From the NCBI GenBank assembly GCA_013399115.1, contig VXAA01006069.1:284701-348700 (forward strand): a stretch of DNA of 64,000 bases, given 5' to 3'. Source of the DNA: Anseranas semipalmata (taxonomy: Eukaryota > Chordata > Aves > Anseriformes > Anseranatidae). The notes under the pieces were generated by a model. The model did no database searches. It was not told where the DNA came from and was given only the letters and a program-made list of their open reading frames with translations. Both the position numbers and the translations under genes were made by a program. Shown here piece by piece: positions 26,201 to 36,724 of this stretch (position 1 is the stretch's first letter; every line of letters begins with the position of its first letter).

Positions 26201-28020
26201 GTTTCTGATCTACAGCCACACACGCTGCCAGTCCCTGTCTCATCTTGTTCTGGATTTCACTTGGAACTGGGGCAACTTCAAAAGCTGTAAGAAATTGAAC
26301 TTGGCACTGACTTGCTAGGTTGGTGATTTTAAGCCACAGTCTGTGAAGATACAAATCTTACTACAGGAGATATTAGTACCTTCAACTACACACCCCAAAC
26401 ATACAGAAAGAATAGGAAGGAGTGTCCAAAGAAAACAAAACGCATCATTGAAGTTCATGTTGCTGTAGGTTTTAAAAGTCCCTCTTATGAGGGGAGCTAC
26501 CCCTCCACCCTAACTCACGGTACTTAAAGTTTAGGTTTACATTCTGATGGGAATATGGTTTAGAAATGAAGTAAGCAGGTTTACTGAGTAACTGAAGCCA
26601 GTTATTTTCAATGAATACTTTCCTTCTTATTACTTCTGATGGATGTGCCAGCAACCTTGCACTGGAGCGTTTACAGCACCTTCCTGGAGATCTAGAGCCA
26701 AGAGCAGACAAAGTTCCTTTAACTGAAGCACAGGGTCCATTGTTCCCTACCTGCGCTGGTTCATCTCTGCAGACAGAACAGCAAACACTGTGACTCTCAC
26801 TGGGTTACATATTAAACAGAAGTTTCATATAGAAGATTTGCACACACATGAAATGCTGTATTTGAAGTACCCCCAGTGACACTTTCATTAGCTAAAAGTG
26901 ATGTAGGAGAGGTCACACAAATTAAATTAAAAAATTAAAACAAAAGCAAATTAAAACACACACACAAAAGCACCCAGCGACACCAAAAGCTGCACGTAAG
27001 CACCAGCCTCCTACTCGCGTACCAAAGTTCCTCCATTTTTGCCAAGATCTGTTCTGTGGCAAGAGCAGTGTGAAGGTGTGCCAGCGTGGCTGAGAACCAG
27101 GATATGAAAGCACACTTTTAACGGGACAAAATTCAAACTATGTTCCTACTTAAACATCACGCAGCTTCTTCTCTCCCCTGGGAGAAGGAGTGACTTCCTC
27201 ACTCAAGCCGAGGACTAGCTGCACAGCCACGTCACAGAAACTACTCAGGATAACTACTAAGCAGCCTCTGCCCCCTCCCACCACCCCGTGTCCCCTGTCC
27301 CGTCCCCCAGGCAGACACCAGGCAACCTACTAAGCAGCCGACAGCCTGCTCCCAACCCTACCTGCTCTTTATCAAGCAAAGAGATCTCCTGTGCTTCAGA
27401 CGTCCTGTCAGATGGGTAACGACGATGATTTCTCTGAAACTCTGATCAAGAGATGAAGGATGACTTATTAATGTTACCACATTCCTGCCAAGCTTCCAAT
27501 AGCTGAATCTTCAGTGGTTTCATGCCAGGACAAAATGCCTGCAGCTCAAGTGTTTATCCTCAAAGAGATTTAAGATTACTATATTTCTTTTTCCTCATCT
27601 AAACTTAAGCTCCTTTCTGTAAGAGGTAAGCTATTTACTTAAGTCCATCTAGTCCCATAATTGTTTGGTTCAGGGTGTGTACTTCAATCTCAGTACTTAA
27701 GCACAAAAAAGGGATTATGCTACCACACATCTTTTGGAGGCTGTAGTTTTGAAATTTTGCTGATGGATTCAGACCACCTCCTTCCTTTTTATACTGGATT
27801 TTCCCAAAACCCCATTCAATGTTGCATTAAAAATAGAAAGAACTGTTCCAAAAGACTTGCTGTCTTTCCTGACACTGCAGCATACCTGCTCTAACAAGCA
27901 AGCTTCCAGCTCTGCAAAAAGGTTCAGTAAGGCTCAGTTGTGTTGCTTGTGGCCATTCACCAGCACCAACACACCCATACAGCCTCCAATTTAAATATTT
28001 ACTACTACTAAGTTTATATT
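17300..28020. other. Intron stretch without recognised elements
   Basis: Mostly unremarkable AT-rich intronic sequence. It includes paired A-runs at 18,092-18,107 and 18,110-18,120, a T-run of 22 at 23,165-23,186, a short CA-rich patch near 23,790-23,810, a moderately GC-rich patch at 18,800-19,260, and a near-repeated CTACTAAGCAGCC at about 27,255 and 27,330. No gene, RNA or dated transposon was recognised. Confidence 0.5.
23165..23186. repeat. Poly(T) tract, 22 bases
   Basis: An uninterrupted run of 22 T's, read directly. It could be the remnant of a retroposon tail inserted on the minus strand, but no element was recognised next to it. Homopolymers of this length are also prone to assembly length error. 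Confidence 0.9.
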
Positions 28021-28029
28021 ACGATTTGA

Positions 28030-28150
28030 CCCAAATGCTCCAGCTGGAATTGTAACCCCTGCACCAAGGGCTCTCTGGCAGAGAGTGGGCAGACAACCCT
28101 TGCCCCAGAAGGCTTACAATCTAAAACAGATTATTTGTTAGGCAATGATA
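28030..28150. repeat. Possible ancient amniote SINE/LINE-tail remnant
   Basis: The phrase around 28,098-28,125 (CTTGCCCCAGAAGGCTTAC followed by AATCTAAA) resembles a motif found in many old interspersed repeats of reptiles and mammals, in which 'ccctgccc(c)aaagagcttacaatct' recurs. Flanking sequence is too diverged to assign a family or ends. Recognition is from memory of the motif only. Confidence 0.35.
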
Positions 28151-28362
28151 AGCATGTTCGTGGCTGTAAAATCCAAAGCAAGAAAACAAAAGCCTTCAGG
28201 CTTCCAGAAAAAGTGGAATAAGAATGTGATTAAAAGTATAGTCAAATTTAATATTTTATGCACCTTCTTTGAAAAGGCTTAACATTATGTCCAGATAAAT
28301 CCATTCATAGTTACACCATTCCTATATACTCCTTCCCACTGGTTTGATGACGATGCTATCTC

Positions 28363-28381
28363 AAAAAAAAAAAAAAAAAAA
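28363..28381. repeat. Poly(A) tract, 19 bases
   Basis: A run of 19 A's read directly. No retroposon body was recognised upstream of it. Confidence 0.9.
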
Positions 28382-29249
28382 GGCACAAAATGTAACAGCT
28401 CTTGAAACCTACCTTTTCCAGTTGCATCTGTTTTAACAAAGACAATGAAGCTTCATGAGTATGTACTTCAGTTTAACTCAAATAACCAAAATAAGATTAT
28501 AGAAAGGAGAAATTTTATTTTGTCTCATCTATGGACAGATCTCACTCCTGCTCCAGCAGGAAATCCAGCCACATGCTCTCCTCAGTGCAAGTGAAAGCAT
28601 AAAATACACGCCTCCTGGGAAAGATTGCCCACTGCAGCTGCCCCTTCTCTTCCAGTCCTTACTGCCTCACCACGACTACTACAGCCTTGACCACAGACTC
28701 GCAATAACCTTTCGGCACCACCTTCACAGACATCCAGTCATGCACCATCTCACCGGCTGACTTCTACAGCCCAATCTGCTTGGCTGGCCAAATGGGCGCA
28801 TCGGTCCAGGGAAGCGGCTTTTCTTTTTCTGCAGGCGATGCTTCCACCTCACCCCAGGTGCTCACCACTTGAACTAGTTTTGGCAAGCTACTCATCATTT
28901 AAAGCAGCACAACAGCCGCTCCCCAGCTGCTTCCGAAATAAAAGGAGAGTTGCCCTGCCACCGGAGGAAAACAAATCAGTCAGGTTTTTGTTGCCATTGC
29001 TTCCATACACAGCCAAACCAGGTAATTTTCACATCCTCCAGCAGGCACAGGAGGCTTTGAGCAAGCTCAGGTACGCAGCAAAGCAAGCTTGCAATGCAGC
29101 ATTAGCATCATACTGACCCGTGACAAGGGTTCTTTCCTTTTAATTCATCTCCTGGCCTTTCCATCAGCATGCCAAAATTTCAGAAAGCGGGGTAAATGGA
29201 AAGCCTGAGCTTGTGCAAGTACCTCAGCACGGATCGCAGAGCCCTGGCT

Positions 29250-29720
29250 CCGAATGTGCCTTCCACCAGGCACAATGCAAGGACTCTGGCGCGGTGCGAG
29301 CCAGCCCCTTGCTGCCCTTGCGTCCTGTGCAGAACAAGGTGAAGACTCGGGACTTGTCCTAAGGCAAATTGCTCCATACCTTCATTTCCAGCAGTATTTC
29401 CAGAAGCACGTGCCATGGGACAGGGCATCACCTACTCACACACACAAAGCAGGAACGACGGAGCAAATGCTGCTTTTGTCCCACACCAGCTCCAGAAGAC
29501 AAGTCGCAGGGCAGCGGCCGGGACAGGCTCCGGTCCCACGGGCACACGCAGACCTACCCGACGCGACGGGGGGCACAGCCCCTCGCCCAGCACAGGGCAG
29601 CCCGCAGGCAACCTGCCGCTACCAGGGGACACGCAGGGGTTCCTTCAGCGCTCACCTGGCGCTTGAAATTACCGACTCAACGAAAAGCAAAAACGCAAAA
29701 TGGCGACAAAGTGCCCACGC
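29250..29720. other. GC/CpG-rich intronic block with a YY1-like motif
   Basis: CpG-containing sequence, densest at 29,510-29,640, that stands out from AT-rich flanks. At its right edge (about 29,696-29,705) the plus strand reads CAAAATGGCGACA, which fits the YY1 consensus AAnATGGCG often found just downstream of vertebrate start sites. It could be an alternative or antisense promoter inside the LRRC8D intron. The motif is seen; promoter activity is inference. Confidence 0.35.
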
Positions 29721-32700
29721 TGTGACCCCGGTCATGTCATAGCTTAATGCAAGTAGTCTTTGATACACCAGATCCATTCCCAAGTTTGGCTGGCACTGTT
29801 TTAACAAGGATCTAGTCAAGAACATCAGGACAAGTAGCCAGCTGCTTTATTTGTATCTTCCTGTTATCTCGTCTGCACACTTGGATCGCTGCCTGTGAAT
29901 GTGGGTGTACAGCAACAATATACATAACTACATTCCCATAAACTGTCAGTTGAGAGCTTTGGATTTGTCATGGCCGGACCAAAACATGAACGAAACCATC
30001 CATTTCATTTATTATAAAGTTTTGCAACAGCCTGTCTTTGACCAAGAATTTTGTATGGCAAATTATGCCTCATCTATCTTCTTTACAAAAAAGAAAAAAA
30101 AAATGTTATCAAGGCCCACAACACTACCATAGCTTTTCTTCCCCTTTAGGCTAAACAACAATTCTAATCTCTGTTTCGGGTTCCTCGAGGGCTAACAATA
30201 TAAACCCTACCTCTTAGATATAAAACCAGCAAGCAACTTCGGATTATCAAAACTTACTAAGTTATTCCTTTAAGCCTTCACTGGTTTCTGTTTCCCAAGA
30301 ATACCCTTTCTTTAGGAAGCCAAAGTGAAGGACTATTCTCTACCCCATCACAAAGCTCGGGGCACCCACATAGCAACAACTCACCTTGCAGAATGGACCC
30401 AAAATGGTGACTTGAAGAAGGTGATGTGCTACTGCGTAAGCTGCGGGTTTTTGCACATGGACGCAGCCATATCCATGTTCACAGTGAAACTGGTTCTGCA
30501 CCACCAGGACTTTGCAAGAATGTCAAAGTTGGATCTGTTTTCACCAAACATAAGCAGGCACGATATGGCTGTTATTTTTGGTTTGAAGCTGAGAAAGGGA
30601 AGAGCCAGTATGACAGCTGGCTGGCAGTCAGACAGGCATCTTTCTTTAGGCTTGATGGAAAGTTGCAGCCTTGTCCCAGAACAGGGCTAATGGCTTACAG
30701 TGCTGCTTGCTCCGATATGTGCAGCAGAGCTACTGTTGGGTTAAACTCTTTTTTACATGACAAACCATTATGGCAGTCCTGCTTCTGACTCATCAGGGGC
30801 GTCCTCTGTCCCGCCACACCATGCATCAGATGCCACTACCTTTCACAATATTTGCATTGCACATTCTGTGCTCCTCATCTAGCCCCTTGTGTAGCACTCA
30901 GCCCCGGGTCTTGGTCAGAGTCCCTTGGTAACCAAACAAAAAATTGTGACTTTTGGACAAACACCTAGATTCTGCTAGCACTTAGTACTTACATTGCACA
31001 GAAGATTCAATTTCCTATTCAACATTAAGGTCTTCCTGCATTATATATTGTGTAATCAAAGTATCCTGTCTCAAAAAGATTACAGCCAAAAAAATCAGTT
31101 GAATTGCATCAGATTCCATACTGCATAACACTGCAGAGCATTTGAGGAAGGCAATAGTTTCAAGCTTGACCAGCCACAGAAGGAAGAACCTTTAATTCTA
31201 TGCCGTGGGCTAGAAACAAGAATAAATCTCCTGTTATCTTCTACATTAGCAACATTTTGACCCCAGGAAAAGTCACAAATTAAACACATCCAAAAAGAGT
31301 TTGAAAGTATTAGCAGTGTGTTGGAATTGTTCTTTATCACGTGACTCTGTTTCAAAAAGTAATTTAGCAAAGATATAATTGCAGGATATAAAATAGCAGA
31401 AAAATCTGGTATTTCCACATTCGTGTAAATTGCACAAATAAAACTATTTCTCTCCAGTTATTGGAAATCTTCCTCAGTATGTTCCCCACGGTTCAAATGT
31501 AAGCCTATGACAGCAGCTCACTCGCTCCAATCACAGCAGGACCCTTTATCTGGCTATGTGAGACACCGTACGTGTTCTCCAGCAGCACAAGGGCCTCACA
31601 GGCTGCAGCCATGCTTCCCAAGGAGGGAGCACAGTGGAGGTTTCCACTTACGCTTCATCTGGGAATAACACTTCTTAGCCTTCTGCAGAGACGTGTGTGC
31701 TGAAGCTGGCCATAGTCACCGATACTTGTTCTGTCAAGTTGAGAGAGTTAAAGAGATGGGTTGTAACGAAGCTTTACTTCCATCACTGAAGGGAGAACAT
31801 ACAACCGGCTGTGTATGTACAAGAAACAAATGAAATGAGTAAGCATGAAGTGGCTTTAGAACAAAAAACCCCCACCAAAAGTCAGAACACTCATGGAGAT
31901 AAAGGCCAAGAGACTTAGACTACAGGATCTTAGTTACATGAACATGAGTAACAATGCTATCATGAGTCATTTATTAAGGAATCTTTACTGCCTTCAGTTA
32001 ACAACAACAAAAATTGTGTGATGATGGCACGCTTGAAATTAGCCAGTTACATAAAATAACTTTTCTTCTGAGTTGCTGTTCGTGAATAGCTGCAATTTGA
32101 ACAGAGATCTGAATAAAAATCCTTCTACCCCCTCACTGTATAACACAATCAAAATGAAAGTATATCTGCAATGAGCAAAAGCATAAGCAGCTTAACATGT
32201 AAAATTCAAACTTTCAACGTTAGACTTGCACTTAAGCTTTACAATTAGGAGCTCTACACCTCTACAGCTGAGGACAAAGGTCAGCAGGGGACAGTCGATG
32301 GAAATTCAGGATCTCCCAGGTCCTCTTGCCGCAGCCAGCTGCTGTAGTTCCCTGCCGGCCTCCTCTGAGACAGCTGTCGCTGTCAAAGCCGGACGGGCCG
32401 TGGGTCTGATCCTCCAACTCCCAGCCGAGGTCCCCTGCCAGCTCTAACACCACCTCACCGACCGCCGCAGGCCAAACTGGTTCTTCTTAGTAATTTAAGT
32501 CACTGAAAACCACAGGTATACAACTAGGAATTACCACAACCATATGCTAGAAACCAATATGGCCAAAATATAGCAGCAAAATACAGTTATTTCTCTATAA
32601 ATTAAAGCCAAGGAATTTCTAGTGTTTTCTAATACACAAAACCAAAATGCCAGAAGCCTGTTCCTTGGGAAAAGCCCAAAGACCACTTAAAAGTCTCAAT

Positions 32701-34529
32701 TTTCAAGATGTCTTAGACTACATAACTTATTTCGTTACTTTCCCCCCTCAAACAAAGTACAAAAGCAGCTTCAGTTTCCTCTATGATCTCCTTTGACTCT
32801 GGGAACTCCTGTGGGCAGACGAGAACACCAAGAGCTATGAATACATCTTGTATTTGGCATTAACTGAGTATCTTTAATTTACGATTTACAATTACATTAT
32901 AAATGCACACATACACAAATGCCTCTTACGGATCAAGCCATCTTTCCACAGTTAGCAAATGATGCAATTTATGCAGTCATCACAGCCCAGATCAGACCAG
33001 TGACACTGTAAGACATCACGCAAGCAATACAATAGCATGTACTGAACAACTACTGAAAACTCATTTAACAAATAAAATCCATCTCGTAAAAAAATCCCAT
33101 GAGAGTTTTTTGCTGCAGTATATCAGCTGTGTTTCAGACTCAGCATTCCAAAATATTTAGCGTTTTCTACAACAAAGAATTTGTGTTGGAGTGACCGCAT
33201 GCAGGGAGAAATGCGGCCTTCATACAAAGCCATAAAATATCGTGCTTATCCTGTGCTTCTTGGTGCAGCTCTTCAGAGCTAATTCATAGCATCTATGACT
33301 TTAACACTGTCTTTTCCTCTGCCCAAAGTTTCAGTATCCCCACATTATTGCTTTGCCGGAGTAGTACTGTATCAAGCTAGACAGGCAGCCCAGGGAGGTA
33401 TAACTAAGCTGTTAATTTTTTCCTTCCACAGTTCATCAAAGGCAGCCCAGTCACTGGACCCATCTTTGCGCCAGGAATGGCATGACCACAAAATAACCAT
33501 TCGTACTTGGGAGGACAGAGAAGCTAAAGAGCTTGATCTCCTGCATTTGCTCGAGTTTTAAAACTTTTGTTGCACTACCCTTCTTGTGTTGTTCCTGTTT
33601 TAAGACTTCCCTCCCCCTCTTTGCAATTCAGCAGATTCCTCTCCACCAAGACTCTTGAAGAGTGCAAGTACATGGGTCGCAAGAGATGACCAGGAACTGA
33701 GAGGGTTTGAGCATGTACATGTGTCTCTGTGCAGACACGAACAGCAACAAACAGAAGAGCTTTCTGTTGTTCAGGTGACATCTCAGGAGCGTACTGGGGT
33801 AGACACTGCCGGCAAGGCTGGCTGAGCTGCTGCCGCCTGGTGCTTGGAGGCCACGGGAGGGAAGAAGCAGTGAAACAACCTTACAGCCATTATGCCTGCA
33901 CCTATACCTGCCTGCCAGGGGCTTCTGTCCATTAGTAGCTACCAGATGCAATTGTCATAAACAGAGTTATGGTTGCGCATGTGTGTGCCTGTATGTATCC
34001 TTGGGAGGAAAAAAAAAAAAAAAAGACAAAAAAGAGAAAAAAAATAGAGTAACGAAACTGGAAACACTTGTAATTCAATTTTAGAACAGATAGAAGCTTT
34101 CTCCAAAACACGTCAGGAGGTAGCTAATAAAGCAAACTGGAGACTTTGCTTATCAAAAGACAGTCAGGCCTTCTTCCTTCCACATCTGAAATCCCCTTGC
34201 TTCACTCCCTTTCCTCTGTTCACTTTTAAAAGACACCAATCCCCAAAACAAAGACTGTGCATTTTCCCTCCCGTTCAATTACTTTAAATACAATGGAGTG
34301 ACACTGTACAAGCATGATCACTGAAAAGCTGAATGCTCAAAACCAGTTTGTTACTCTGACGCATGTACCCTCTCTTTGTGTATCAGCATCTGTGCCCTGC
34401 AATCAGAGGCACAATGACACATTTTAGCATGCAGGGTGCGTTCTCCCTTTATCACCACCTCCCCTTGATACACACACCCTCAGCGTTCCTTCAGCCAGCA
34501 CTACGCTCCTTCTCATATTAAATTTAGAA

Positions 34530-34807
34530 GCAGACCTCTGAATCACCAGTTCCTGTTGTTGAAAGTAGCTAGAAACAGATGTTACAGCGAAATAAGTTTC
34601 CTAGTAAACAGTTATAGAATAATCTGCCCACTACGTTAGACCCCATTGCTACAAAATGTTTTTAAACCTTAGAAGAAGAGATTTTTACAGATTCATATTA
34701 AACTAAGTTTAATTCCCTGAGATCTCTAATCCTTTCTAGAATCATATTAACTCTTACCCATAATGAGATCGTGTGGCAGAGAGTTCCAGAGGTTAACTTT
34801 CCACTAC
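34530..34807 (-). mobile_element. Old CR1-type LINE 3'-region fragment
   Basis: Read on the minus strand, this follows the conserved 3' part of amniote CR1 elements: a 'ggaactctctgccacacgat' phrase (about 34,763-34,790), then a 'gaaaggattagagatct' phrase (about 34,720-34,737), then 'gggcagattattctataact' near 34,610-34,630. These match the CR1 pattern 'ggaactc(g)ctgccacaagat ... aaaaggattagac ... ggcagattat.cc.ta.ctg'. It is non-coding and heavily diverged. A 21-base A-run (34,808-34,828) bounds it. Ends are approximate and the subfamily is unknown. Confidence 0.65.
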
Positions 34808-34828
34808 AAAAAAAAAAAAAAAAAAAAT
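34808..34828. repeat. Poly(A) tract, 21 bases
   Basis: A run of 21 A's directly abutting the end of the CR1 similarity. Because CR1 elements lack a poly(A) tail and the run lies on the opposite side from the CR1 3' end, it is not that element's tail. It may be a separate expansion or insertion that interrupted the CR1 copy. Confidence 0.9.
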
Positions 34829-35374
34829 GTTGCTTATAAACTCATTTCTGGAGTCCCATTGCACTTACTCCATTCATTCTACTTATCCCTGTCACTTCTT
34901 CAGACATGTCTTTAACAAGAGGATCAGGAAGATCTGACCTACCTTGCAAGAGAAGGGTAGCACAAAAATACCCAAACTGGCTATATGCAAGGAAGACCAG
35001 TTTCAGGTACAGGAGAGCAGAGTTCAGACAGTGCTGCACACAAGCTAATCCACCCTGCAGACAGGAATTACTTCCTAGCATAAGCAAAGCAGAAATGCAT
35101 CCATGTTTCCAGATCCGAGTCCATGAGTTTCCAGGTGAAAAGTCCATGAGATGCCATAGCACATGGTTAAGAAACTCTTCACAATCTCTTGTGGACTCCA
35201 ATTTCTTCTGTAGCTCTCAGAATTCCTAACAGTAACTACTACTCAGGCCAGGAGGCACCATCGATGTACATGCTTCACATGGATAAGCACATACATGCAA
35301 TATATACTTTCTGTCAGTGAGGCCAGCTGGTGCTCGGTTGTTTCAGCATATGAGGAACATTTGTTCAGGTTTGC

Positions 35375-36340
35375 ACAGTTCTATCTATGAATTACAGATG
35401 CCAGGAGGGCAACGCAGACCACTATACTCCATTATTGCTGCATTTAACCCAGAGGACTATACATAACTGTAAGCCAAACCTTTGTTTGCCTAACATAACA
35501 TTTCCAGAAAAGCTTTCAGCCCTGGGAACATTTTGGATAGAATCCACCATTTTCCTTTGTCATTTATTTGTTCCAGTGCTTACTCTGCCTCACCGTTACA
35601 AATGCATGCTTCATTTCTAATTGCCCGATTTCAGCTCCCGGCCGCCAGCCACGAGTTCTGCGTTATGCCTACCTCTCTTAGCCTTTTGGTATCCAGCGTG
35701 CCTTCCTCCACTTATCAAATCACCCCATTTACCTATCAAGAAACAACCGACGCAGCAGCAGAATGAGCTCTGCAGGCTCTCCTTGCAGAACCTGAGGGCC
35801 ACCCAGCCTACAGATACCTGCTCTGGCTCTTTTCTGAACTCGCTCCCATTTCCAACAGGCAGCTCCGCCCCAGAGCCGTACACAACTCCAGCACTGCTCT
35901 CACCGCCCAGTGCCCACTGCTCCTGCTCACGTGCCCACCCTGCAAAAGGGCGGTCGTGCCTCGCTCACTCCCCTTGCCCCCAGGAGCCTTCTCCCCACGT
36001 TCCTATTCTGTCACCGTGCTGCAGCACGACAGCTGCCGGCCCCCTGCTCTTGCACCAGACCAATTTAAAATGCACTTTTGATTGTACAGCTCACCGGGAT
36101 ACCCGGATCACTGTATAAACTGTCTTGCCCTCACTTACCACGCTGCCTAGCACGACATGGCCTGCCGATTGTATCAGCGCAGATTCTGTCCCCGTCTCCG
36201 AGCGCTCGATGAAAAGGTTCAATAGAATCTGGTCGCACCTCAATCCTTACAACAGATGTCTAGAAGCATTCACATTTGATAATGATTCACCACCAGTGAC
36301 TAACTTTTAGACGTCAGTTCGTGGGTTCTGAATTCACTCC
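35375..36340 (-). mobile_element. Ancient truncated CR1-type LINE
   Basis: Read on the minus strand, several blocks occur in CR1 order: near 36,210-36,330 a part corresponding to '...gaatcattatc(g)aatg...' and the 'gtaccggtcc...attgaata' region; near 35,835-35,855 'gggagcgagttcagaaaag', the CR1 'gag(a)g(g)ttcagagaaggg' motif; near 35,570-35,690 the 'aagaa.t.aggcat..ca.aactcgtggctggc' and 'gagtaagcactggaa' parts; and near 35,530-35,550 'ggtggattctatcc'. It ends at about 35,378 with 'aattcatagatag', like the CR1 terminal ATTCTATG-type repeat. No reading frame survives. The piece 36,340-36,720 may be more of the 5' part but is less clear. Confidence 0.7.
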
Positions 36341-36724
36341 CTTTGCAATACCACACAGCGCTAACGTGTGCGGACAGAGTCCCACAGGGGCACGTCGAAG
36401 TCCTGACTGCCTCTGCCGCTGCCCAGAGGAACCGCGGGCATGGGAGCGGCAGCGCCCGCAAGGGCAGGACTGTCCCCTGCAGCTGCATCAGATGCCTTCG
36501 GCAGGCGCAGCGTCATTGCATCTCATGCAGACCCCTCTCCCAGGCCAAACCTGGTTTCCAGCATGTCACCACATTTGCTGAGACGCATTTCCCATGAACG
36601 GATACAGACTGGTGTTAGTCGGTCTAATGTTTTTATTGCATGATATTGCATTAACTTTTCCAATACCTTGATGAAGAAAAACGTCAGCCTATCTGGAACA
36701 CAGCTAAAATGGCCACCCACCCCT

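Larger units (their letters stand above)
28170..34520. other. Intron stretch with one GC-rich block
   Basis: Apart from the GC-rich block at 29.25-29.72 kb, the stretch is ordinary intronic DNA. Two overlapping plus-strand frames at 30,325-30,788 stay open for about 120 codons each but match nothing I recognise. Near 34,005-34,050 there is an A-rich low-complexity tract. No RNA gene was recognised. Confidence 0.45.

Noticed and set aside
27640..27800. CCATCTAGTCCCA phrase reminiscent of a CR1 3' region
   Set aside because: Only the short phrase fits. The flanks do not follow the CR1 order seen at 34.5-36.3 kb.
33375..33400. GGCAGCCCAGGGAGGT, like the CR1 'ggctgcccagggaggt' motif
   Set aside because: The sequence on either side does not continue the CR1 pattern, so chance is likelier.
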